Source: Sulfurimonas sp.
GTDB taxonomy: Bacteria; Campylobacterota; Campylobacteria; Campylobacterales; Sulfurimonadaceae
Assembly (NCBI GenBank): GCA_027063505.1
Contig: JAMORO010000015.1
Span: 1-42,187, forward strand
Length of the DNA: 42,187 bases
Direction of reading: 5' to 3'
A program made the position numbers and the translations under genes. The notes under the pieces were generated by a model. It saw only the letters and a program-made list of their open reading frames with translations, did not search any database and had not been told where the DNA came from. Within the stretch, counting starts at the first letter, position 1. Each line of letters opens with the position of its first letter. Shown here piece by piece: positions 7,958 to 17,643 of the stretch.

Positions 7958-9430
7958 CTAAAAACTATAAGTTATATCTGCAAAAACCTTGTCATTGTTC
8001 TGTATAGCTTCTGCAAAAGGTCTATCCCCATCGAGATAATCTACAAAACCGAAGTTAGCACTCATTGCATCCATAACGTCATACTCTACCCAAACACGAG
8101 CAAAGCCACCATACTCCCATGATGCACCAAACATACTTACTAGTGCAGTAGCGTTTAGAGAGTCATTCATAAATGAACGAGTAGCACGTAGTGCAGTCTG
8201 ATACTCATCTTGGTCTGTGTAGTCAGGCTTAGGAGTAGTAAGTAGTCCCATCTGTGTCTCATAGTCAAATATATGACGGTTTACAAACTCAGCAGAGAGC
8301 ACAGTATCTGAAATACCCATATAGTCTAGGCCTACAAGAGTGTCTAGTCTATCTTTATCATCGAGTGTAGAGTTGTAACGAACACCACTTACATAAGCAA
8401 TTTCACCTTTTAGTAACCAACTTCCAGTTGCAACATTGACAGCAGATCCAAGCATTTTAATCTTGTTAACTACTCTTGCTACATTTTGAAGGTTTGTTCC
8501 CTCTAAGTGCCATTTTAAGTCATATACATCAGCCCCGTAAAATGATAAATCCCATCCTGAGAAAACACCATTTGCAGCAAATGCATACTGTGTGTTTTCC
8601 CACGAAGTGCTCGGCTGTTTAAGCTCAAAAAATTGTCCCTGTGGTGGTGCCGTTGGAAAAACTACATTTACAGGAAAATACTCTCCATAAGGTGATGCTT
8701 CTAAGAAGATGCGAGACTCTGCTATAACCATCGCTGAGAGATTCCACTTACCTATGTAGTAGTCAAGTTTTGCCATTGTTGTTGGGAGTCTTAGATCTTC
8801 TATATCTGTCATCCCTGGATTACGGTTATCAAGTGGGTTGATTACATCTGTTACACGGATACTATCTGATTTTCCCCAAACAACTATCTGGCGACCGATT
8901 TTAATGTCGATGTCACGAGTGATACGCCCTTGAATATAAGTGTCATCTAAACGGAGTTGTGTGTGGTAGGCATCAAGAACATCATCATTATAAGGTTCAT
9001 CTCTTAAATCATAAATAGCGTCATAAAAAGCATCACCACTCACTCTCATTTTCCACTCACTGTTGAACTTGTAATCTGCTTGAAAATAGAGTGCTGTTTG
9101 TGCTTGATTAAAGCCTTGGTAGTCAGTGTTGTCAACCGTATGGTTTTTATAACCATATGCTGTTTTAAATGTTATGTTACCATTAAAAGAGAAGTCACTC
9201 GGAGTTTGAGTCTCTTCTATCTCTGTATTTGTATCTTCACTCTCATCACCAAATCCCTCAAGTGCATCAACACTCTCCTCTTCACCAAATCCAGCTAAAT
9301 CATCACTCCCCTCAGGTGCAACTTCTTCTATCTCAAAGCCACCTAAGTCATCTTCAACACTCTCTGCCCCTTGAAGTGAAGTGAGTAGAAGAAGCGATGC
9401 TAATGTAGTGCTAAGAAACTTTTTTTGCAT
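7958..9430 (-). CDS. Outer-membrane beta-barrel protein, DUF1302-like
   Basis: Outer-membrane protein of 490 residues with a signal peptide (FLSTTLASLLLLTSLQGA). A very acidic linker (about 23-78) carries three copies of a short motif: DDLGGFEIEE, DDLAGFGEEE and DALEGFGDES. The remainder is amphipathic beta strands with turns, contains GRQIVVWGKSDSIRVTDVINPLD as in DUF1302 proteins, and ends ADITYSF, an aromatic C-terminal signal for barrel assembly. It starts 2 bases after the stop of the LolA-like gene and is third in a cluster with the MMPL exporter. This trio recurs in proteobacteria and is likely an envelope lipid or hydrophobe export system, but the substrate is unknown. Confidence 0.82.
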   Translation of the reverse strand: MQKKFLSTTLASLLLLTSLQGAESVEDDLGGFEIEEVAPEGSDDLAGFGEEESVDALEGFGDESEDTNTEIEETQTPSDFSFNGNITFKTAYGYKNHTVDNTDYQGFNQAQTALYFQADYKFNSEWKMRVSGDAFYDAIYDLRDEPYNDDVLDAYHTQLRLDDTYIQGRITRDIDIKIGRQIVVWGKSDSIRVTDVINPLDNRNPGMTDIEDLRLPTTMAKLDYYIGKWNLSAMVIAESRIFLEASPYGEYFPVNVVFPTAPPQGQFFELKQPSTSWENTQYAFAANGVFSGWDLSFYGADVYDLKWHLEGTNLQNVARVVNKIKMLGSAVNVATGSWLLKGEIAYVSGVRYNSTLDDKDRLDTLVGLDYMGISDTVLSAEFVNRHIFDYETQMGLLTTPKPDYTDQDEYQTALRATRSFMNDSLNATALVSMFGASWEYGGFARVWVEYDVMDAMSANFGFVDYLDGDRPFAEAIQNNDKVFADITYSF

Positions 9431-9432
9431 GA

Positions 9433-10215
9433 CTAGAGTCCGCGCTCAAGTGTACGAGTAGTAAAGAGTGCCTCATCTAAGTCTTGGTTATACTTAATAT
9501 CTGAGAATTTAAATACAGACTTATGAAGCATCTTTTTCCCTTTTTTAGTAATCATCTGCATCTCTTTTACTGTCCAAATACCGTTAATAAGCTCTAAATC
9601 TTTTACCATCATATACTTAAGTTTTTTACCCGCTTTGATGTAGTTAAGTGCTTGAATGATTACAAAGTTATCTTGTCTTACAAAGATGATACTTTTTGTG
9701 TAACCTGTCTCGGCAATAGTTTTTTCACTCTTAGGAGTAACAAGCATCTGCCAAGTTTTATGTCCTTTAATAGTAGGTTCTTTCATGATTTTATATGTAT
9801 AGTCTTCAACATTTCTTGAAGTCATATCTGAGTAAGTAAAATCACTTCCCATAAAAGATGAACTCTTATCACTTGAAGCGATACGTTTTACTTTCTGAAG
9901 TTCCGGTAAATATAGCCACTGGTCATCATCACGATCTGAATCTTCATAGTCATATGTTAAAAACGCTGTGTTCTTTACATCTGCAGGAGTAAGAAAAAAC
10001 ATCAATTTTAAAGTATCTTCACCTTTCTCTTTTGTGAAAACTTTAAGATCACGAACTCTTTTGTTTTTGTTTTTGTCGATGAGAATCATCTTCATTTTTG
10101 AAGTAACATTGTCACCCTCATCTCTATCGTGAACCTTTTGTGCTATCTCTTGCCCTGTGATAGCAAGAAGTGAAGTGATTGTAAGTGTTGAAAGTAGTAG
10201 TGATTTTAAAAACAT
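9433..10215 (-). CDS. Outer-membrane lipoprotein-sorting (LolA-like) periplasmic protein
   Basis: Exported protein of 260 residues with a signal peptide (FLKSLLLSTLTITSLLA). The pattern fits the LolA-like family annotated as outer-membrane lipoprotein-sorting protein (PF17131-type): an N-terminal segment with MILIDKNKNKRVRDLKVFTKEK, DDDQWLYLPELQKVKRIASSDKSSSFMGSDFTYSDM in the middle, and a C-terminal KKGKKMLHKSVFKFSDIKYN. It probably forms a half-barrel that carries a hydrophobic molecule across the periplasm between the exporter and the outer-membrane barrel encoded on either side. It is not the housekeeping LolA. AAAGGA precedes the ATG by 7 bases, and the gene follows the exporter stop by 14 bases. 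Confidence 0.82.
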   Translation of the reverse strand: MFLKSLLLSTLTITSLLAITGQEIAQKVHDRDEGDNVTSKMKMILIDKNKNKRVRDLKVFTKEKGEDTLKLMFFLTPADVKNTAFLTYDYEDSDRDDDQWLYLPELQKVKRIASSDKSSSFMGSDFTYSDMTSRNVEDYTYKIMKEPTIKGHKTWQMLVTPKSEKTIAETGYTKSIIFVRQDNFVIIQALNYIKAGKKLKYMMVKDLELINGIWTVKEMQMITKKGKKMLHKSVFKFSDIKYNQDLDEALFTTRTLERGL

Positions 10216-10229
10216 TTTATATCCTTTAT

Positions 10230-12620
10230 CTATTTTTTATCTTTTGTTATTAAAGTAAGTAGTGCAGGCCCTAAAATAATGTTAGAGAAGAGTGCTATAG
10301 TAATAGCTCCCCCTGCGAGTATACCAAAGTTTATAAGATTTGTAAGTGATGCAAACATATACACATAGAATCCTAAAGAGAGAACAACAGATGTTGCAAC
10401 AAGTGCACGACCTGTTCCTAACATAGTTTTTTCAACTGACTCTTTTGTACTAAGACCTCTGTGGTGGTACTTTGCAAAGTTATGAAAGAAGTGAACAGTA
10501 TCATCAACACTTAGACCTATAACGATAGCTCCAACAAGCATAGTAAACATATCTAAAGGCATATTTACCATTGACATAAACCCGATAGTCATAATGATAG
10601 GTAGAACATTTGGTATCATACTTGTAAGACCAATTCTAACACTTCCAAGAAGTATAACCATCATAATAGCGATAAGTCCAAATGCCACTACATAACTAAT
10701 AGCCATAGAACTCATAGCTGCTGAGAGTGTACGTTGAAAGAGTGGAACCATACCTGTTACAGTGATTTCTACATCATTACCAAGTTCAGTTTTAAGAAGA
10801 TCTGTTAGTTTGTCACTTATCTCAGCATACTCACCAGCTTCCATCCATGGGAGTTTAAAAGTAAGTCTTGCTTTTGACATTTGAGAATCTACTAAATCTT
10901 CTAAATCATCACTTCCACTGTTTTCAAAAAGTAAAAATTCTTGAGGAATTAGTGCATCATTTTGAGTGATTTTGTAATACTCTTCTCTGTTTTCGTGAAG
11001 TGCTCTGTGAATCTCTTTTAAAACATCGCCTACACTCCAGCCTTTTCCAACAAAGTGTTTATCAGTTTTGAGTGTTTCTGCTTCATGAACAAGCTTGTCT
11101 ATTTTTGTTAAAAGTGCTGAATCATAAAGACCATTCTCTTTTTTTGTATCTATAATAACTTCCATTGTAACTGAACCACGAAGTTCATGATCTACTCTAT
11201 ATGTAGATATTTTTATAGGAGAGTTGTCTGGTTGCCAGCTAAGCGGATCGTGCTTGAACTCTACTTGTGTAGCGAAGTAGATAAATACTCCTGCTATTAC
11301 AACACTTGCTGCTACAATTTTTTTAGCATGGTCAAATGTAAAGTCAGCTGTTGCCATAAGCAGAGCATCCATTTTTTCAGAGCGTTTTACCTGTGTCGCT
11401 TTAGCTGGTTTAATTGGTAAAGTAGCAAGTATTGCTGGAAGTAAAACAATAGTGTTTAAAAGTGCTATCATAACACCAAGAGCAGCAAAAACACCAAGAT
11501 CAGCAATAGGTGCGATAGATGCAGTTGAGAATGAAAGAAGTCCCGCTGCAGTTGTCAGGGAAGTCATAATGATAGCAAGACCTGAGTGACCAAGTGAGTA
11601 ACTAATCGCTTCATTTTTATTTCCATTTTCATTTAAGTGTTTAAAGAACATCGTAAGAAGGTGAACTACTGCTCCGATTCCAACAGCAAGTAAGAAGGAA
11701 GGGAGAATTTGTGTAGGAATTGTTATAGGAGTTCCTATGAGAGCCATAAAACCAACTGTCGTAAGTAGTGAAAGGACTACTATAAAGATAGGAAGGAGTA
11801 CTGCACTCACACGGCGAAATACGATGAAAAGAAAAATCATCATCATTAAAAGTACAAGTTTCACAAACTTTTGCATATCTTTTTGAACAGACTGCTTGTT
11901 GTAATCGTTTACTGCTAGTGAACCTGCAACATAAACATTAAAATCTTCACTATTAAACTCTTTGGCAATCTTATCAGCAGCCCGGACCATTTCACTTTTT
12001 GAAGGGTCTGTTAGAAACTCTGCTGTCTCATCAGATGTTGCTTCATCCTCTCCAAATCCTTCAAGCTCATCTCCACCTGCAACACTCTCATAAGCACTCG
12101 GCTCTAAGATGATAGTTGTAAATGTATGCTCGTGGTTGTAGAGAAGGTTTTTATACATTGCATTATTAAGAGCAATCTTCTTGATTTTCTCTAACTCTGC
12201 TTGATTTGATGGAAACTCTTCAAAGAGATCTTCAACTATGAGTTGATCCCCTTCTCCTCGAGTATTTCTAGCATTTATAAGTGATGTAATATCATTTAAA
12301 TGAGGTACATTCTCTACAAGCTCAGTGTGAAGTTTTTGTAGTTTTTGTAGTGTTTCAAGAGCAAAAACATCTTTAGCTTCAACAACAACCATGATTTTTT
12401 CATCTTGACCAAACTGCTCTTTAAACTTTTCGTATCTAACAAGTGCAGGATCATCATCACGTAAAAATCCCTCGGTTGAGGTATCTATTGTAATTTTTGG
12501 AAGGTTTGAGATAATCATGATACTCAAAAGTAACATAAGTAAGATTATCTTTTTTGGATTTTTTGTGATGGTTACACCCATCTTTTCTAAGCGGTTCTCG
12601 CTTCTTGTTCGCCAGTTCAT
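10230..12620 (-). CDS. MMPL/RND superfamily exporter
   Basis: Inner-membrane exporter of 796 residues (HpnN/MmpL-like branch of RND). It has the expected duplication: one membrane helix at about 24-42, a periplasmic domain to about 245, five helices to about 400, then helix 430-450, a second periplasmic domain, and a final five-helix bundle from about 630. GLSVDDTVHFFHNF in the second half is a typical proton-relay helix of this family, and GIGAVVHLLTMFF is its counterpart in the first half. An acidic insertion in the first periplasmic domain contains DELEGFGEDE (184-193), matching the repeats in the barrel protein of the same cluster. AAAGG lies 7 bases before the ATG. Confidence 0.88.
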   Translation of the reverse strand: MNWRTRSENRLEKMGVTITKNPKKIILLMLLLSIMIISNLPKITIDTSTEGFLRDDDPALVRYEKFKEQFGQDEKIMVVVEAKDVFALETLQKLQKLHTELVENVPHLNDITSLINARNTRGEGDQLIVEDLFEEFPSNQAELEKIKKIALNNAMYKNLLYNHEHTFTTIILEPSAYESVAGGDELEGFGEDEATSDETAEFLTDPSKSEMVRAADKIAKEFNSEDFNVYVAGSLAVNDYNKQSVQKDMQKFVKLVLLMMMIFLFIVFRRVSAVLLPIFIVVLSLLTTVGFMALIGTPITIPTQILPSFLLAVGIGAVVHLLTMFFKHLNENGNKNEAISYSLGHSGLAIIMTSLTTAAGLLSFSTASIAPIADLGVFAALGVMIALLNTIVLLPAILATLPIKPAKATQVKRSEKMDALLMATADFTFDHAKKIVAASVVIAGVFIYFATQVEFKHDPLSWQPDNSPIKISTYRVDHELRGSVTMEVIIDTKKENGLYDSALLTKIDKLVHEAETLKTDKHFVGKGWSVGDVLKEIHRALHENREEYYKITQNDALIPQEFLLFENSGSDDLEDLVDSQMSKARLTFKLPWMEAGEYAEISDKLTDLLKTELGNDVEITVTGMVPLFQRTLSAAMSSMAISYVVAFGLIAIMMVILLGSVRIGLTSMIPNVLPIIMTIGFMSMVNMPLDMFTMLVGAIVIGLSVDDTVHFFHNFAKYHHRGLSTKESVEKTMLGTGRALVATSVVLSLGFYVYMFASLTNLINFGILAGGAITIALFSNIILGPALLTLITKDKK

Positions 12621-12694
12621 TTGTAGCCTTTATTATATTGATAGTGTGATAATACAAAAGCAATATTAGGCTAACGTTAATGAAGTAAAATATT
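12621..12694 (-). promoter_or_regulatory. Promoter region of the exporter operon
   Basis: Between the chemoreceptor stop and the exporter ATG the minus strand reads CAATATAATAAAGG, giving a TATAAT box about 14 bases before the start, with a second AT-rich box (TATTAT) further upstream. A small palindrome TTAACGTTAG at about 12670-12679 may be an operator. No terminator with a GC stem is visible. Confidence 0.4.
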
Positions 12695-14593
12695 CTATCT
12701 TGACTCTTCTAACATCTGATCCATAAGTGAGAAAAGTTCTTCTGAAGCCTCTTCCATATGATCAAAGTTAGCTATTATTAAGTCTGAATTTTCTAGAGTA
12801 CTTTTTTCTGGATTATGCTCTAAGAAACCAAGGTTTGCATTGGCATTATTATGAACAATACTATGTGGTGTAGATATTTTTGCATAAGCATTAGTCGATG
12901 CAAATCTTGTTTTCCCTTCATTATCATACCAAACACCAAGATTACATTGGTGTGAATCTACTCTTTTTAAGATAGGGTGAAGAGACATAAGCGAGTTATA
13001 TGCACGGGATTTGTAAAGAATATGATCAATTTTTGCAAGGACTACAAATACATTGTTCTCCATTCTATAAGAGTTACTTACTATATTATTTGACCCATCA
13101 CTTAGTTCAGTGAGTGTATACTCAAAAGTCTCTATCTTTCTTGTAGTTACATCAACAGTCTCTTTCATATCATCGGAACTCACCTGTATCTCATTCATTC
13201 CCTGTTGCAGGGATTTGATACTTACAGAAATTTCACTTGTTGCTTTATGCGTACGCTCTGCAAGTTTACGAACTTCATCTGCAACTACAGCAAAACCACG
13301 ACCATGCTCACCCGCACGAGCAGCTTCTATAGCTGCATTGAGTGCAAGTAAGTTTGTCTGATCTGCGATATCTGTAATAAGCTCAATAACAGAGGTAATA
13401 CTATTTGTCTGATTTGCCAACTCTTCAATACTTGAGTTATTCATACTTACCTGCTCATTAAGTGTATGAAGTTCACTAACAGCCTCATTAATATTTTCAC
13501 GAGAAGAGTTAGAGAGTTCTGCTGCACTCTGTGTAGCACTTGTAATGCCCTTTAAACTCTCAATATTTGCTTTAAGGTTTGACTGAATAACGGTAAGAGA
13601 TTCTGATACATTAATGGAGTTCTCACTAAGTCTAGAGTTAAAAGTATCACGAAGAGTTTTTAAATGCTGTTTGTGCATAAAGTCAATACTTGTTTTTACA
13701 CTTTCAATAGCAACAACAAACTCTCCGCTCATCCCTTTTGAACATATTTGATGCTCAAAAACACCTTGGGAAGCATCTGTAATTGTCTCGTTTATTTCAA
13801 GAAGAAGTTTTTTCATATGTGAAAGTAGTTCCGTAAGTGTTGCACCCATAACACCTAACTCTGTTTTTTCAGATGCTAAGTCACAGTTTTGAGAGAAGTC
13901 TCCTTTTGCAGCATACTGTATAAGTTCCGTAAATTTATAAATACCATCAGTGATAGATTTTCTTATAATAGTAGCAATAATGAGTACTATTGTACCAATT
14001 AGTATACCTGCAATGAGTATTAAGTATTTATAAAAAGTGATTTCATCTTCTAGGTTTTCAGAGTTTACTTGAAGTTCAGTTTTCTTAAGAGTAACAAGTT
14101 TTTTAAATGATGTACGAGAAGCATTCGCATAAGGAGTTAGTTCAGTCTTATATCTTGTATATATTGCTGCAGTATCATTTTTAATTGCATCAGCAGATAA
14201 GTTTTGCATCATACTCATAGAGTTGTTTAAAAACACCATAGTTGAGTTTTTTGCTTCTTTAACAAGGCCAAGTGAGCTCTCCTCAGCCATAAGTGTCTCT
14301 AGTATATTAAAATTAGAGCGAATACTCTCTATAGTTGATTCGAGTTTATTTATATCTTTAATGTAGTCTCCACCAAGCATAATGTCTCGTGTAGTACGAC
14401 TTACATAGTTTAAACTTTTTTCAATCTCTAAAGTAGCAAGTCCTGCAGCCATAGAGTTAGAGCGAAGATGTTTATACTCACTCTCAATTTTAGTCATAGA
14501 TATAAATACAAATATAGTTGCTGCAAAAATAGAGATAGTAGCCATCCCAATGAGATAGTTCATCTTTCTAGCAATACTCATGTTTTCAAACAT
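12695..14593 (-). CDS. Methyl-accepting chemotaxis protein with C-terminal CZB domain
   Basis: Chemoreceptor of 632 residues. Membrane helices at about 12-34 and 187-210 bracket a periplasmic four-helix-bundle-type ligand domain; a HAMP-like region follows. The signalling hairpin [31 protein letters not shown] (from about residue 408) interacts with CheA and CheW. The last 100 residues form a chemoreceptor zinc-binding (CZB) domain: [19 protein letters not shown] followed by [10 protein letters not shown] supplies the His/Cys zinc ligands. CZB receptors such as Helicobacter TlpD respond to zinc-linked or oxidant signals, so dual periplasmic and cytoplasmic sensing is likely. AAGGA lies 6 bases before the ATG at 14593. 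It is monocistronic. Confidence 0.92.
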   Translation of the reverse strand: MFENMSIARKMNYLIGMATISIFAATIFVFISMTKIESEYKHLRSNSMAAGLATLEIEKSLNYVSRTTRDIMLGGDYIKDINKLESTIESIRSNFNILETLMAEESSLGLVKEAKNSTMVFLNNSMSMMQNLSADAIKNDTAAIYTRYKTELTPYANASRTSFKKLVTLKKTELQVNSENLEDEITFYKYLILIAGILIGTIVLIIATIIRKSITDGIYKFTELIQYAAKGDFSQNCDLASEKTELGVMGATLTELLSHMKKLLLEINETITDASQGVFEHQICSKGMSGEFVVAIESVKTSIDFMHKQHLKTLRDTFNSRLSENSINVSESLTVIQSNLKANIESLKGITSATQSAAELSNSSRENINEAVSELHTLNEQVSMNNSSIEELANQTNSITSVIELITDIADQTNLLALNAAIEAARAGEHGRGFAVVADEVRKLAERTHKATSEISVSIKSLQQGMNEIQVSSDDMKETVDVTTRKIETFEYTLTELSDGSNNIVSNSYRMENNVFVVLAKIDHILYKSRAYNSLMSLHPILKRVDSHQCNLGVWYDNEGKTRFASTNAYAKISTPHSIVHNNANANLGFLEHNPEKSTLENSDLIIANFDHMEEASEELFSLMDQMLEESR

Positions 14594-14680
14594 TGTGAAT
14601 CCTTAATTGGAAATAATGTGATAATTTTATCATAAAATTATATAATATTTCTTTAAGCTTATGAATTTTTTATATCTTTT
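14594..14680 (-). promoter_or_regulatory. Chemoreceptor promoter region with a perfect AT inverted repeat
   Basis: The minus strand has TATAAT at 14642-14637. It overlaps a perfect 9+9 inverted repeat with a 3-base centre, ATAATTTTA-TCA-TAAAATTAT (14621-14641), which could be an operator. There is no recognisable GC-rich terminator for the nuo operon in this gap. Confidence 0.45.
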
Positions 14681-16162
14681 TTAGGAAAGAGAATTGATAG
14701 CTTCTTTTGCAAAAGAGATAAAACTATCTGCTCCCGGAACAAAAGGAATAAGAGAAGTTCCTATCCCTCCCCAAATAACAGTTATCGCCATTATAGTAAT
14801 TATAATAGTACTAACATTTATTGGAAATATTTTCTGTTTATCATCACTCTCATAAAAGTACATCATCGCTATAAGTTTAAAGTAGTAAAAGACAGAGATA
14901 AAGGCGGTGAGTATTCCAAGCCCTGCGAGTAAAATTTGCCCAGAACCTATGGCACTACTAAAGATATAAAACTTACCTAAAAAACCTATGGTTGAGGGAA
15001 AGCCTGCAAGGGAGAGCATAAAGATAGACATCATTAGTGCCATATAGGGTCTACGATTTGCAAAACCCTTAAAGTCCTCATATCGCATCTGTCGCTTACT
15101 CTGTGAAGCGATAAAACTTAAAATCCCAAAACTTCCAACAGCTGAGATAAAGTAAGCGATAAGGTAGAACATCACAGCTGGTGCTGCCATCTCACTCCCA
15201 AGTCCAATAGAGGAGATACCTATAAGCAGATACCCACTATGAACAATGGAAGATCCTGCAAGCATTCGTTTGACAAGGTTTTGAGAGATAGCAAGCCATG
15301 AGCCACCTATGAGAGTGAGTATAGTTATCCCCTGCAAGAGCTCTATCCAGATGAAGTTTATCTCGGTAAAACTTACGATATAGAGTCGAAGGGTAATGGC
15401 AAAAATAGCGATTTTAAAAGTAGAAGCCATAAACATTGTAATGGGATAGGGCGCTCCATGGTATACATCTATAACCCAGGAGTGAAAAGGAACAGCTCCA
15501 AGTTTGAACATAATAGTAACCATTAAAAAACTTGCACCTACTATGAGCAGTGTCATATCTGCAAGAGGTGTTGTGTTTACATAAATAGCAATTTGATCAA
15601 GAGAAGTAGAACCAACTGCCCCATAAATGAGAGCTACTCCTAGCATAAAAATAGCCCCAGTCATAGAACCCAAAATCATGTACTTCATCATCGCTTCACT
15701 ACTGACTCGTTTATTCTTATGAAAACCAACAAGGGTATAAATACTTAATGAAGCTATCTCAAGAGAGATAAAAACAGTGAGTAGTTCATGCGCATGTGAG
15801 AGCATCATCATACCAAAAACACTAAAGAGTAAAAGTGCAAAGTACTCTCCACTAAAGTAGCTTCGACTCTTGAAGTAATCACTATTGACTAGAAGAGTTA
15901 GTATCGCACCCATAGTAAACATAAGATCAAAAAGAGTCGCAAACTTATCAACTATAAACATATGCCCAAAGAGAGTTTCATAGAGATAAAAGTTACTCTC
16001 TAAAGAGAGAGTTGTGTACTCTATAATCGCTGCTATACTTAGGAAAAAGACACCAATGTAGTTAAACCCTTTAAGTGAAATATTTTTTTTATGACTTAAA
16101 AGCATTAAAATAAAAGCACCAAAGAGGACTAAGAGCATCGGTAGTGCAAAGAAGCTTTCCAT
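14681..16162 (-). CDS. nuoN: NADH-quinone oxidoreductase subunit N
   Basis: Membrane antiporter-like subunit of complex I, 493 residues and about 14 transmembrane helices. Conserved features include the MLSHAHELLTVFISLEIASLSIYTL helix, with the Glu/Lys pair of the proton channel, and the broken-helix region around GAVPFHSWVIDVYHGAPYPITMFMAS. It is the last gene of the operon and its ATG overlaps the nuoM stop by one base. Together with NuoL and NuoM it forms the proton-pumping arm. Confidence 0.95.
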   Translation of the reverse strand: MESFFALPMLLVLFGAFILMLLSHKKNISLKGFNYIGVFFLSIAAIIEYTTLSLESNFYLYETLFGHMFIVDKFATLFDLMFTMGAILTLLVNSDYFKSRSYFSGEYFALLLFSVFGMMMLSHAHELLTVFISLEIASLSIYTLVGFHKNKRVSSEAMMKYMILGSMTGAIFMLGVALIYGAVGSTSLDQIAIYVNTTPLADMTLLIVGASFLMVTIMFKLGAVPFHSWVIDVYHGAPYPITMFMASTFKIAIFAITLRLYIVSFTEINFIWIELLQGITILTLIGGSWLAISQNLVKRMLAGSSIVHSGYLLIGISSIGLGSEMAAPAVMFYLIAYFISAVGSFGILSFIASQSKRQMRYEDFKGFANRRPYMALMMSIFMLSLAGFPSTIGFLGKFYIFSSAIGSGQILLAGLGILTAFISVFYYFKLIAMMYFYESDDKQKIFPINVSTIIITIMAITVIWGGIGTSLIPFVPGADSFISFAKEAINSLS

Positions 16163-17643
16163 TAATTTGCTCCTTGTGTAAGTGTTAATATCTCATTGAG
16201 AGATATTGAGAGTTGGGGTTCAAAGAGTGGTATAAATAGAGAAGGTGCTATCCCTGTAACTAAGAGAAGTATCACTAAAGGACTCAGCATAAGGATCTCT
16301 TTTTTATTTAAATCTTTAAACTCACAAATGTTTTTCTGTACTCCAAAAAGAGTTCTCTGTAACATCCAGAAGATGTAGACCATAGCACTTAACATAGTTG
16401 TAGCTGTAAAGAGCCCAATAATAAAGGACTCTTTAAAAGCACCAATAATAATGAGAAGTTCTGCTACAAAGCCGCCTGTTCCGGGAAGTCCTGCAATGGA
16501 GAGTGCAAAAAATGCAAAGAAAAAGGTAAAGATTGGTGCACTACTCGCAATACCTCCAAGCTCATCTATTTGGATAGTTTTAAAACGGTAGTATGTAAGA
16601 CCTATCATCATAAACACTCCTGCACTTGCTATGGCATGGGTGATGATAAAGTAGAGACTTCCGCCCCAAGCATAGATATTACTTAAGAAGAGTCCAAGAG
16701 CGATGAGTGAGAGATGTGACCCTGAAGAGTAGGCAAACATCCGTCGTAGATTTGTTTCTGTAATAGCACGAATGGCATAATAGAGCAGACCAATAAGTGC
16801 AAGAACAATAATAGTTGGTTCATAGAACTTTAGTGTTTCACTAAAGAGTCCAAAACCAAAACGCCATAGACCATAAATACCGAGTTTTGCCATAATCGCA
16901 GACATAATCACAACAGCAGGAGTAGGAGCACTTCCATAAGCAGGTGCCATCCAAGTGTGAAAACCAACAAGAGGAATTTTAATGGCAAAGGCGAGTAGAA
17001 AGCCTGCTGCAAGCCAGATAGAAGTACGAGCTTGAAATGTTATGCTACTAAGATCACTAAGAGCAAAGCTCCAAACAGCATGTGTCTCAAAGTATATATA
17101 CCCAATGTATAAGATAGAAAAGAGCATACTCATTGAGCCTAAAACAGTTATAAGGAGAATTTTCATAGAGTTATACTGTCTCATACTGCTTCCATACTTT
17201 CCAATCATCACAAAGATAGGCAGTAGCATGGTTTCCCAAAAGAGATAAAAGAGAATAAGGTCAAGTGAAAGAACTGCCCCTGTAACCCCTGTTTGGAGGA
17301 GCATCATGTTATACCAGTACCCTTTACGAGACTCTTTAAGCATATAAAGATAGAGAAGAGGCATTAAAAATGTAATGAGTAAGAGGATAACAAGTGAAAG
17401 ATAATCTATCCCAAGCTTGTAGTGCATACCCGCATTTTGAATCCAAGCATGATTTACAACAAACTGCATCTGTGTTGCTTCTGGATTAAAGTGACTCAGC
17501 AGAAGAAGAGTAAGTCCTAATGTTCCAAGAGATGAGAGTATAGCTCCTATGCGAAGGAGTTTGAGATCTGCACGAAAGAGTCCAAGAAACAGAGCGACAC
17601 TAAGAGGTAAAAAGATGATAGTTGTTAAGATATTTGCCATCAT
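16162..17643 (-). CDS. nuoM: NADH-quinone oxidoreductase subunit M
   Basis: Antiporter-like proton channel subunit of complex I, 493 residues with about 14 helices. The conserved helix LILFYLFWETMLLPIFVMIG holds the essential Glu, and KIPLVGFHTWMAPAYGSAPTPAVVIMS is the broken-helix region with the central Lys. It overlaps nuoL by 4 bases upstream and nuoN by one base downstream, which implies coupled translation and balanced stoichiometry. Confidence 0.95.
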   Translation of the reverse strand: MMANILTTIIFLPLSVALFLGLFRADLKLLRIGAILSSLGTLGLTLLLLSHFNPEATQMQFVVNHAWIQNAGMHYKLGIDYLSLVILLLITFLMPLLYLYMLKESRKGYWYNMMLLQTGVTGAVLSLDLILFYLFWETMLLPIFVMIGKYGSSMRQYNSMKILLITVLGSMSMLFSILYIGYIYFETHAVWSFALSDLSSITFQARTSIWLAAGFLLAFAIKIPLVGFHTWMAPAYGSAPTPAVVIMSAIMAKLGIYGLWRFGFGLFSETLKFYEPTIIVLALIGLLYYAIRAITETNLRRMFAYSSGSHLSLIALGLFLSNIYAWGGSLYFIITHAIASAGVFMMIGLTYYRFKTIQIDELGGIASSAPIFTFFFAFFALSIAGLPGTGGFVAELLIIIGAFKESFIIGLFTATTMLSAMVYIFWMLQRTLFGVQKNICEFKDLNKKEILMLSPLVILLLVTGIAPSLFIPLFEPQLSISLNEILTLTQGAN

